From Flavobacterium psychrophilum (GTDB lineage: Bacteria > Bacteroidota > Bacteroidia > Flavobacteriales > Flavobacteriaceae): a DNA stretch of 6,297 bases. Under the pieces are notes generated by a model, which did no database searches, had not been told where the DNA came from, and saw only the letters and a program-made list of their open reading frames with translations. The stretch's first letter is position 1, and every line of letters starts with the position of its first letter. Both the position numbers and the translations under genes were made by a program. The stretch covers positions 1 to 6,297 of the forward strand of contig QFQM01000247.1 of the NCBI GenBank assembly GCA_003243255.1. Reading direction: 5' to 3'. Below, piece after piece: positions 1-6,203 of this stretch.

Positions 1-774
1 ATAACCCAAAATATTTAATACAAACTCGTATTCTTTTAGCTGATTAAGTGCCTTAACTACAGTTTCAAGCCCTCTGTTGGTCCCCACTGTTTGTGAAAAC
101 CAAAAAAGATTCACCACATTACCAGGATGAGAATTTATTGGCTGTAGGAAACGCCTGCTGAAAACATTGTTGATCACACCCACCTCCTTCCCCGGATAAC
201 ATTGCTGGTATGCTTTTGCGATCAATGGGCTGGCCGCTGTGAAATACGTTACACCGGGTAGGTATTTATTTTCAATCTGAATGATGGCACCATAAAGAAA
301 GTCGGCGTTAGAAAACTCTCCCCGGTGAAAATCTTCTCCATCGAAAGCATATATCGATCGGTTATTCCTAGCTGCAATAGCTGCAGGCGCCAGCGCTCCC
401 GCATTATGTGCGATATAAAGATCGGCACGTTTTGAAGCAGCAGCCTCTCTAAGCTCATTATAACAACGAATTATTGCCCGCTGCTGCCAGAAAGTAGATG
501 ACTTCAACTTATTGGCAATGATGCGGAAAAACTTATGGCGCAACCTTGTATACCAGTATAGCATCTTGCCTTCCTTAGGATGCCCACCTACTCTTACCCA
601 ATTGATAGAAGGATTTTCTTCAATAACGGTCTTATCATATTGGTCAGCCCATAAAACCCAGAAGCAATAAATTACCGTTACTTCGTATCCAGCTTTACTG
701 AGACTAATAGCTTCTTTTACCAAACGCGGATTGGAAGAGGGCTGACCTGGTGTAATCAACACAATACTCTTCAA
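1..774 (-). CDS. Glycosyltransferase (GT4-like, GT-B fold), 3' end cut by window edge, TTG start
   Basis: The minus strand is open without a stop from 774 to the window edge, giving the first 258 residues. It probably transfers a sugar from a nucleotide-sugar donor onto a growing glycan in the cytoplasm. The N-terminus reads MKSIVLITPGQPSSNPRLVK (residues 1-20), the glycine-rich first strand and loop usual for GT-B enzymes of bacterial glycan clusters. Also seen are DLYIAHNAGALAP (118-130), YAFDGEDFHRGEF (142-154), an FTAASPLIA strand (178-186), and FWFSQTVGTNRGLE (224-237), where Arg234 sits in the loop that binds donor phosphates in related enzymes. The E-x7-E region would lie beyond the edge. 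The start must be TTG at 774-772, because the codon just upstream is the in-frame TGA of the FkbM gene and the conserved N-terminus begins exactly there. The family is well supported; the donor and acceptor are unknown. Confidence 0.88.
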   Translation of the reverse strand, partial: MKSIVLITPGQPSSNPRLVKEAISLSKAGYEVTVIYCFWVLWADQYDKTVIEENPSINWVRVGGHPKEGKMLYWYTRLRHKFFRIIANKLKSSTFWQQRAIIRCYNELREAAASKRADLYIAHNAGALAPAAIAARNNRSIYAFDGEDFHRGEFSNADFLYGAIIQIENKYLPGVTYFTAASPLIAKAYQQCYPGKEVGVINNVFSRRFLQPINSHPGNVVNLFWFSQTVGTNRGLETVVKALNQLKEYEFVLNILGY

Positions 775-777
775 TCA
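772..777 (-). other. In-frame TGA-TTG abutment between two genes
   Basis: The stop of the second FkbM gene (TGA, 777-775) is followed with no spacer and in the same frame by the TTG start of the glycosyltransferase (774-772). The two reading frames are therefore separated by a single stop codon. This allows either immediate re-initiation or, at low level, a readthrough fusion; the sequence does not tell which. Confidence 0.8.
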
Positions 778-1509
778 AAAATAGCTTTTATCACTTCTGT
801 ACTTGGAATTCTCTTTAACAAACAATACATCTGTTTGCCATAAGGCCCTGTCCTTAGGCCTCCTTGCTGCAACTGAACAAATATCATAAGCAACAAATTC
901 ATACTCATACATGAAGTTCAATACTTCCCGCAATAAGGGTACATTTTTGTGTATGTCGAGTAACGAAACCTCCATAATTACAGCTTCTGCATTTTGCAGA
1001 ACATGCGTTCCACCTTTCAGTACTTCGAGTTCGTACCCTTGAACATCCAGCTTTACAAGCGAAACATTATTAAAGGCATGCTTCCTGGCAACCTCGTCCA
1101 GTGTATTAGAGGTTAGCTGAATAGTAACAGCTTCAGGATTAACATATTCATCCAGCACAGAACTGGCAGTGTCCATTACATGAAAATTTTTCTGCTCGCC
1201 AGAAGTACTTCCAAGGAGCGCTATCTCAGTCTTTATATTAAACGACTTTTTCTTTTCCATAAAAGCTGCCAGATCTGGCTTCCGCTCGGGATTACCTTCA
1301 ATCATAAGATAAGAAGCCTTTGGATAGATCTTTAACATCTCTTCCGTAAATTCTCCTTTATAGGCTCCTATATCTACAATTTGTTTTGCATCCAATCCAT
1401 TTCTTTTCAGGTTCTCAAAGCTCCAGAACATATGCGGAGCACCAAGCTTTATTTTAAACTCCTGCTTAAATGAATCGGGAATGAGCCCCGTCAGGATCTT
1501 TTTTATCAT
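775..1509 (-). CDS. FkbM family SAM-dependent methyltransferase (second copy)
   Basis: This 244-residue protein has the FkbM-type class I methyltransferase layout. The SAM-binding motif I is IVDIGAYKGEF (44-54), an acidic strand-2 end is IEGNP (70-74), and the family hallmark LVKLDVQGYELEVLKG spans 151-166. It is followed by IMEVSLLDIHKN (178-189) and the closing strand WQTDVLFVK (224-232). A 12-residue tail follows that strand. FkbM-family enzymes are known for O-methylation of natural products and sugars, so methylation of a sugar hydroxyl is the inferred role here. The ATG at 1509 overlaps the stop of the preceding glycosyltransferase as ATGA, which suggests translational coupling. Its TGA is immediately followed, in the same frame, by the TTG start of the next glycosyltransferase. 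It shares the core motifs with the FkbM protein at 5426-6196 but differs strongly in the N-terminal third, so the two probably act on different acceptors. Confidence 0.92.
   Translation of the reverse strand: MIKKILTGLIPDSFKQEFKIKLGAPHMFWSFENLKRNGLDAKQIVDIGAYKGEFTEEMLKIYPKASYLMIEGNPERKPDLAAFMEKKKSFNIKTEIALLGSTSGEQKNFHVMDTASSVLDEYVNPEAVTIQLTSNTLDEVARKHAFNNVSLVKLDVQGYELEVLKGGTHVLQNAEAVIMEVSLLDIHKNVPLLREVLNFMYEYEFVAYDICSVAARRPKDRALWQTDVLFVKENSKYRSDKSYF
1506..1509 (-). other. ATGA stop/start overlap
   Basis: The TGA of the family-4 glycosyltransferase (1508-1506) overlaps the ATG of the second FkbM gene (1509-1507). It has the same geometry as the junction at 5426-5429 and again links a methyltransferase to a known or possible transferase. 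Confidence 0.85.
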
Positions 1510-2531
1510 TTTGATTGGTATAATTTTAAGTAGTTGGTCGCAATAACTGTGTCACTGTACTTGGAAAGCGCTTCCTGCCGGCAGCTTTCTCTACTGAGCT
1601 CACCGATCCTGTTTACATCAGCAGCCATTTGATCTACGGTATCCGACAGAAAGCCTGTTACTCCCTGCCTTATTCCTTCCGGCACTCCGCCGCCCGGAAA
1701 TGCAAGGATAGGTGTACCACAGGCAAAAGCTTCAGGCAAAACCACGGGAAATGGCTCATACCATTCGATAGGCAGCAGCATCGCCGCAGCACTGCCAAGA
1801 AGCCTGTTCTTTTGCTCGTTATTTACAGTACCGATGTACTCAATTAGTTTTCCGTCAATTCTTGGCTCTACCTCCCGGTGAAAATATTCTTTTTCGTGCT
1901 CCAGGGTTGAAATATTGCCTGCTATGATCAGTTTCCGGCCTGTTTTTTCTGCAACACTTATGGCACTGTGAGCACCTTTACAACGCTCCAACCTTCCCAA
2001 AAAAACAAGGGGCGCATCTGCTCGCACTTCCCGTACAAAATCAAACTGATCTACAGGTGCACAATTATATACTGTTTTCCAATCGCCGCCGCCGGGCTTA
2101 CCTGTTTTCACGATAGCATCGGAAACCGCTGTATAGGTAGCATTACGAATACCTGAAAGGTTGAGCATCCTGATATTCTTCGGGGTGATGTAGCGCATGT
2201 AGGTCTGTATCTTTCTGATGCCAGTCCACGCTATGGAAAACAAGAAAGCCAATCGCCCGAAATTGTGTAGTACATCGTGGGTTTTGATTTCCCGGGAAAC
2301 AATAGTATGGACCTCCTTCATCAGTGCCCAGTCTATTTTCATTGACCCCGGGCCATTTTGTCCATAAGTGATAAGTCTTCCGGGAGACTTAGAGCCAGGG
2401 CCCGCTATTAACGTTACCTCATGTCCCATTTCAACATACTTGCAGGCTATATCATAGATCACCCTTTCAATGCCACCATAATGGATCGGCGGTACGGGAA
2501 TGAAGGGATCCATCAGTAATAATATTCTCAT
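1506..2531 (-). CDS. Glycosyltransferase family 4 (retaining GT-B enzyme)
   Basis: This 341-residue protein has both halves of a GT-B fold. The N-terminal domain opens with MRILLLMDPFIPVPP and the glycine loop YGGIERV (18-24), followed by MGHEVTLIAGPGS (35-47). The C-terminal domain begins near VFLGRLERCKG (176-186), where Arg180 and Lys185 match the phosphate-binding pair of family 4. The E-x7-E motif is EPFPVVLPE (Glu259 and Glu267), followed by ACGTPILAFPGGGVPEGI (270-287). The length is typical or slightly short for the family. Transfer with retention of configuration from an activated sugar, at the inner membrane face, is expected from the family; the actual sugar cannot be read. It is 41 bases downstream of the previous glycosyltransferase and overlaps the following FkbM methyltransferase by four bases, so this pair may add and then methylate one residue (inference). 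Confidence 0.94.
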   Translation of the reverse strand: MRILLLMDPFIPVPPIHYGGIERVIYDIACKYVEMGHEVTLIAGPGSKSPGRLITYGQNGPGSMKIDWALMKEVHTIVSREIKTHDVLHNFGRLAFLFSIAWTGIRKIQTYMRYITPKNIRMLNLSGIRNATYTAVSDAIVKTGKPGGGDWKTVYNCAPVDQFDFVREVRADAPLVFLGRLERCKGAHSAISVAEKTGRKLIIAGNISTLEHEKEYFHREVEPRIDGKLIEYIGTVNNEQKNRLLGSAAAMLLPIEWYEPFPVVLPEAFACGTPILAFPGGGVPEGIRQGVTGFLSDTVDQMAADVNRIGELSRESCRQEALSKYSDTVIATNYLKLYQSK

Positions 2532-2572
2532 TCAATCATCGCTTATACACTCAATAATATAACTCTATTCCA

Positions 2573-3910
2573 TCAGGTGGTTGAAAAACATATAGCCTGG
2601 TATTCCTGTTCAACCTGATCGGCTATCACTTCAAAAGAAGTAGGCTTTTCTACGTTCTCTGTTAATCGCTTAAGCAACCCTTTATCGTTAATTAGTCGCT
2701 TAAGAATCCCGTTTAACGCTTTCACATCCCCCATCTCAAATAAAAGCCCGTTTTCCTGGTCCTTTACTTCCTCGCTAATACCACCAATAGCTGTTCCGAT
2801 CACCGGCACGTTCGCAGCAAAAGCTTCACGAATAACGAGAGGAGCCATTTCTGCTATCATAGAAGGAAGCACAAGTACATCGTAATTGCCAATGGTGTTA
2901 ACGATCTCTTTGCTGTTTATGTACCCATGATAAGAAATATTGGCTTTGTCCTTATAAATCTTTTCACATCTCTTGAAATATTCCTCATCATCAACCTGGC
3001 CGTATATATCCAGGGAATAAGCACCCTCATCAATCCCTTCCAATGCCTCTAAAAGTACCAGCAATCCTTTTTCAGGAAATATGCGCCCAATAAATATCAA
3101 TCTAATCTGTGTAGCACTGGGGTTATTGGATCGCTGATCCGATAGGGTATCGCCCAATGGCAGGCCTTGCTTGATCACTCTAATTTTATCTGTCTTTATT
3201 CCATTCAACTGCAAAACCCTATGATACCAATCTGTAATAACAATAAACCGGTCTACCAATTCAAATAAAGCCTTGACCCGTTTCTTTTTACGGGCTATCC
3301 GCTTCGAATACGTAAGCAGCTGCATCAACTTTGAGTCGGTGTAGTCAGGTAAAAAGGATGATATTCCTGCTCCAAACTGTACCATACCCCATGCTACAGC
3401 CTCTTTGATCTCATATTTTTTTAGATCACAAACGGCGCATTTTACCTCCCTCATTATCCCATCACAAACCTGCTTTTCCCGGTACACCATTTTCCCGGTT
3501 GTACAGGTTAAGCCAGCCAGGTGATTGGTATAAAACACCTTGATACCAAGCTCCCGGGCTACCTGCATGTGAAAAATGGAAATACCATTGCTATTCGTCA
3601 ACTGGTGGAAATGTACAACATCAGGTTTTTCCTGCTTGAGAATATCAATAAAGCCAGGCAGGCTTTTACCCGCTACATCTCCTTCAAAACCAGCTTTTGT
3701 TTCATTTTGAAATTCAGTATAAGAGACTACCGGCACCCCTTCGTGATCTTTAGCATAAGGCTTCTCACCAGGATAATTCGGCACCACCACCTTTACATCA
3801 TGCCCCTTTTTCAACAGGCTTAAGTTAAGCGAATGCACATAAACCTCGATGCCTCCAATCCTGTTTGGTAAATAAAAAACCAGGCACTGTAAAATCTTAA
3901 GCCTCCTCAT
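2573..3910 (-). CDS. Glycosyltransferase family 4 with a four-cysteine insertion
   Basis: A GT-B glycosyltransferase of 445 residues when started at the ATG at 3910-3908. An upstream in-frame ATG at 3967 would add 19 residues lying entirely inside the previous gene. The 3910 start is preferred because it forms a TAATG junction with that gene's stop and places the conserved first strand LKILQCLVFYLPNRIGGIEV (4-23) at the N-terminus. The C-terminal domain shows FIGRIFPEKG (273-282; Arg276, Lys281) and the E-x7-E motif EMAPLVIRE (Glu354, Glu362), then AANVPVIGTAIGGISEEV (365-382). It is longer than many family-4 enzymes because of a middle segment at about 130-215. That segment carries Cys136, Cys149, Cys158 and Cys161 and then a basic stretch, RIARKKKRVK (204-213). 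The cysteines could bind a metal or form disulfides; neither is shown. Donor and acceptor are unknown. Its overlap with the upstream methyltransferase suggests coupled expression. Confidence 0.93.
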   Translation of the reverse strand: MRRLKILQCLVFYLPNRIGGIEVYVHSLNLSLLKKGHDVKVVVPNYPGEKPYAKDHEGVPVVSYTEFQNETKAGFEGDVAGKSLPGFIDILKQEKPDVVHFHQLTNSNGISIFHMQVARELGIKVFYTNHLAGLTCTTGKMVYREKQVCDGIMREVKCAVCDLKKYEIKEAVAWGMVQFGAGISSFLPDYTDSKLMQLLTYSKRIARKKKRVKALFELVDRFIVITDWYHRVLQLNGIKTDKIRVIKQGLPLGDTLSDQRSNNPSATQIRLIFIGRIFPEKGLLVLLEALEGIDEGAYSLDIYGQVDDEEYFKRCEKIYKDKANISYHGYINSKEIVNTIGNYDVLVLPSMIAEMAPLVIREAFAANVPVIGTAIGGISEEVKDQENGLLFEMGDVKALNGILKRLINDKGLLKRLTENVEKPTSFEVIADQVEQEYQAICFSTT

Positions 3911-3912
3911 TA
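3908..3912 (-). other. TAATG stop/start overlap that decides the glycosyltransferase start
   Basis: The TAA of the class I methyltransferase (3912-3910) shares its last A with the ATG of the following glycosyltransferase (3910-3908). No strong Shine-Dalgarno sequence precedes it, so re-initiation coupled to termination is plausible. The junction supports starting the glycosyltransferase here and not at the in-frame ATG 57 bases upstream. Confidence 0.8.
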
Positions 3913-4647
3913 TTTTTTGGTTGCTACAATACCACAGAATGCAGAAAATGCAGAGGACTGGAACCAAAGTATTTTACGCAGCTGAAAAATAGACCACTCT
4001 GTAACGCGTAATAATTTCTTATTAATAGCAGATCGCTTTTGCTCCCTATCAACCCAAAATGCATAGTCCCCAAAATACCCCGCATAAGCCACTTCCGCAC
4101 CTTCGCCTATGAGTATTTTTTTCCATTTGCCCGGATTCATGCTTGGCACATAATGCTTACTAAGGTTATAAGCATCAAAGAATTTATGAGGCCAGTATTG
4201 AAGCCATCCCCGGAAGTTAGGCGTTGTAATGATAAGCTTACCGCCTGGCTTAAGCAACGAAAGATGCAGCTTGATCAGCTCATCATAGTTTTCAAAGTGT
4301 TCGATAAGACCAAATGAGCATACAAGATCAAACTGCTGGTTATTCTTTGCAATAAAATCAAATAAATCGCCTGAAACAAATTCCCCAACTGCCAGATTTT
4401 GGCTACGCAACCACTGAGGCAAATCGTTCACATTTCGATCATTATAATCCACCCCAAAAAGGCGGTATCCTTTTCGACCTATAGTTGGTAAAAATGAGCC
4501 TGGGAAACTGCCGAGTTCCAACGAAGTCTTCGAGGAACCATTGTCCAGGTATTTATTCAGGAAATCGGCAACCGCATGATCTCCCTGATCAAAAAAATCG
4601 GATTGTGTATAAGAGGCATCCCAAAACTCCTTGGTAGTAAGCTTCAT
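3910..4647 (-). CDS. Class I SAM-dependent methyltransferase (Methyltransf_11/23-like)
   Basis: This 245-residue protein has the standard Rossmann methyltransferase order. Motif I is SLELGSFPGSF (42-52), with acidic Asp67 at the end of strand 2 in LFGVDYND (63-70). An acidic turn follows at GDLFDF (93-98). The strand-4 motif is FDLVCSFGLIEHFEN (106-120), and motif III is LLKPGGKLIITTPNF (131-145). The SFGLIEHF element is typical of the UbiE/Methyltransf_11 superfamily and differs from the FkbM enzymes at both ends of the window. A short C-terminal region rich in aromatic residues (about 146-245) probably forms the acceptor site. In this setting it likely methylates a sugar or glycan terminus, but a lipid or other small-molecule acceptor cannot be excluded. 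The start at 4647 lies 38 bases after the previous gene. Its TAA shares one base with the ATG of the following glycosyltransferase. Confidence 0.9.
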   Translation of the reverse strand: MKLTTKEFWDASYTQSDFFDQGDHAVADFLNKYLDNGSSKTSLELGSFPGSFLPTIGRKGYRLFGVDYNDRNVNDLPQWLRSQNLAVGEFVSGDLFDFIAKNNQQFDLVCSFGLIEHFENYDELIKLHLSLLKPGGKLIITTPNFRGWLQYWPHKFFDAYNLSKHYVPSMNPGKWKKILIGEGAEVAYAGYFGDYAFWVDREQKRSAINKKLLRVTEWSIFQLRKILWFQSSAFSAFCGIVATKK

Positions 4648-4685
4648 GAATTCAGCAATTTAGGTTTGGTGACATGCGCACACTG

Positions 4686-5429
4686 CTATTTTGACTTAAA
4701 TATCTTTCTAAACAGTTGGCCAGGCAATGCTTTGTAATATTCCCGTTGAAGCATACCTTTAAGACCTGCCAGGTCTTTATTTCCATTAATCGATTCGATA
4801 AACTCTACATTCACTTCCCCGGATTCTATAAATCCACCCAATACATTGGGCCAGGGATATTTAGAAACAAAATGCTTTTCGTCACTTTTAAAATATTCAA
4901 ATTCCCAGGGGCTGAATTTCTTTTCACTAATCAACGTACGCAGAATTGTTTGCAGGTATTCTTTATTCCATATCCCCGGTTGCAGCTGCGAATAAAACTT
5001 AAAAGAGTGTGGTATTTCATAAAAATCCATCCCATCAATAATAGTACTACTGAAACTATCATCCATCCACTCCTTGGGATAGGTACTGAAGACGATTGAC
5101 TTATAGTCATACTTCTTCATTAAAGCAAGGTGATTATCAACAACCGATACGGGAACCTCTTTAAACGGTACAAGATCTTCCAACAACAGAAAGACATACT
5201 GAAACTCGTATTGCTTTCCCAATTCAACGATGCCCTCCAGAATGATCTCCGCCCACTCTTTTTTCTTTGAAACAAAAGTCGTTCGTGATATAGTAGCTAT
5301 TTCTACATCAGAAATATACGCACGGTGAGCATTTATAGTAAGATAAATATCAATTGCCTTTTCTACAAAAGGAATGTATTTTAACCTTTTATGAAAGGTG
5401 GGAACAATGGTTATTATATCGGACCTCAT
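4686..5429 (-). CDS. Protein of unrecognised family, possibly a GT-A-like transferase
   Basis: I do not recognise the family of this 247-residue protein with confidence. It has no signal peptide or membrane segment and should be cytoplasmic. The N-terminus DIITIVPTFHKR (4-15) resembles the first strand of a nucleotide-sugar transferase. A hydrophobic strand ending in acidic residues, YVFLLLEDLVPF (78-89, Glu84-Asp85), sits where GT-A enzymes carry their metal-binding acidic motif. Later come LQPGIWNKEYL (149-159) and SPWEFEYF (173-180), tryptophan-rich blocks that look conserved and catalytic or acceptor-binding. A basic tail (FRKIFKSK, 240-247) could contact the membrane. It overlaps the upstream FkbM gene as ATGA and sits among methyltransferases and glycosyltransferases, so a glycan-assembly role is likely. 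Being a glycosyltransferase is only inferred. It ends in TAG, whereas most neighbours end in TGA. Confidence 0.85.
   Translation of the reverse strand: MRSDIITIVPTFHKRLKYIPFVEKAIDIYLTINAHRAYISDVEIATISRTTFVSKKKEWAEIILEGIVELGKQYEFQYVFLLLEDLVPFKEVPVSVVDNHLALMKKYDYKSIVFSTYPKEWMDDSFSSTIIDGMDFYEIPHSFKFYSQLQPGIWNKEYLQTILRTLISEKKFSPWEFEYFKSDEKHFVSKYPWPNVLGGFIESGEVNVEFIESINGNKDLAGLKGMLQREYYKALPGQLFRKIFKSK
5426..5429 (-). other. ATGA stop/start overlap
   Basis: The ATG of the unrecognised gene (5429-5427) overlaps the TGA of the first FkbM gene (5428-5426) by four-base ATGA geometry. This arrangement commonly allows a terminating ribosome to restart on the next frame. It argues that the two genes are expressed together. 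Confidence 0.85.
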
Positions 5430-6196
5430 TTTTTCGTCTGTTTAAAAAGAACATCTGTTTGAATCACACGTTTCCCTAACGCAGTATTCTTTCCAAAAGC
5501 ATACACACTGATGCCTTTTTCTTCCAGGAAAGTAACAATGTCCTTAAAAAGTGGCTGCCCTTTATAAAGCTCGATGAAGCTAACTTCTAAAATAATGTAT
5601 TTTACCTGCTCCAAAACATCTATTGCTCCTTTCAATGCCTCTAATTCATACCCCTGAACATCAATTTTGATAACTTGCGGAAAGCGAATACTTTTTGTTT
5701 TAACATAATCATCCAGGCGCACAACTTCAACATCCGTTAAGGCAGTTTGCACTTGCCCATATTCATGATGCATGTTTTCTGTCAGCGGCAGTAGACTGGA
5801 AGAATCACTACTGCTCGTCACATGCATTTGTATAACTTCGTTTTTGCTTCCCAATGCACACCTGTGCACGAAAACGCTGGGCAACTTACCAATGTTCTTA
5901 TCCAAAATATCCCAGTGTATTGGTAATGGCTCGAAAACATGCACTTCCGACGATGGAAAAATAGATTTAGCCAGAACAGCCCAGGTGCCTATATGTCCAC
6001 CGACGTCATATATAACAACCTGCTCTGTTTGAACTTCAGTTTTGATCAGCTTCAGCAACTCGAAAGAATCAAGATATCCGTCTTCAAGCTTTGCACCGAA
6101 GGTATTACGCAACTCACCTTTCCTGATCCTTTTATACAGCCTTCTTTCTACTCCTGCAAAAACTCGATGAAGAAATCTTATCGGCATCATTGTCAT
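5426..6196 (-). CDS. FkbM family SAM-dependent methyltransferase (first copy)
   Basis: This 256-residue FkbM-type methyltransferase has motif I VIYDVGGHIGTW (61-72), VHVFEP (85-90, with Glu89 positioned to bind the SAM ribose), a serine-rich loop SSSDSSSLLP (128-137), VRLDDY (159-164), the hallmark VIKIDVQGYELEALKG (175-190), IILEVSF (201-207) and the closing QTDVLF (246-251). The first ~30 residues are basic and amphipathic (for example RRLYKRIRKG, 18-27), which might favour contact with a membrane-bound acceptor; that is inference. O-methylation of a sugar is the likely role from the family and from the glycosyltransferases nearby. The start at 6196 is the first of three close ATG codons (6196, 6190, 6187), so it is uncertain by a few residues. 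It begins 7 bases after the preceding reading frame ends, and its TGA overlaps the next gene's ATG. Confidence 0.92.
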   Translation of the reverse strand: MTMMPIRFLHRVFAGVERRLYKRIRKGELRNTFGAKLEDGYLDSFELLKLIKTEVQTEQVVIYDVGGHIGTWAVLAKSIFPSSEVHVFEPLPIHWDILDKNIGKLPSVFVHRCALGSKNEVIQMHVTSSSDSSSLLPLTENMHHEYGQVQTALTDVEVVRLDDYVKTKSIRFPQVIKIDVQGYELEALKGAIDVLEQVKYIILEVSFIELYKGQPLFKDIVTFLEEKGISVYAFGKNTALGKRVIQTDVLFKQTKK

Positions 6197-6203
6197 TAAA
6201 AAG

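Noticed and set aside
249..458. 69-codon ATG frame on the minus strand
   Set aside because: It lies in a different frame inside the partial glycosyltransferase, whose translation has clear family motifs across the same bases.
2532..2572. 41-base gap as a promoter or terminator
   Set aside because: It is AT-rich but I see no stem-loop followed by T-run on the minus strand and no Bacteroidota-type -33/-7 boxes; a simple intra-operon spacer is the better reading.
3521..3823. 100-codon open frame on the plus strand, plus similar ones at 1629-1847, 1968-2156, 4039-4317, 4716-5099, 5772-6032 and 5939-6199
   Set aside because: All are antisense to well-supported genes, have no recognisable motifs and unlikely compositions, and look like shadows of the coding frames.
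4652..4675. Seven-residue open frame (ATG 4675 to TGA 4652) in the gap before the class I methyltransferase, as a possible leader peptide
   Set aside because: Too short to separate from chance, no ribosome-binding site, and no attenuator-like hairpin is visible around it.
6196..6198. TAATG at the start of the first FkbM gene as another coupled junction
   Set aside because: The TAA is not the stop of the upstream open frame, which ends at 6206-6204 in another frame; the overlap is incidental.
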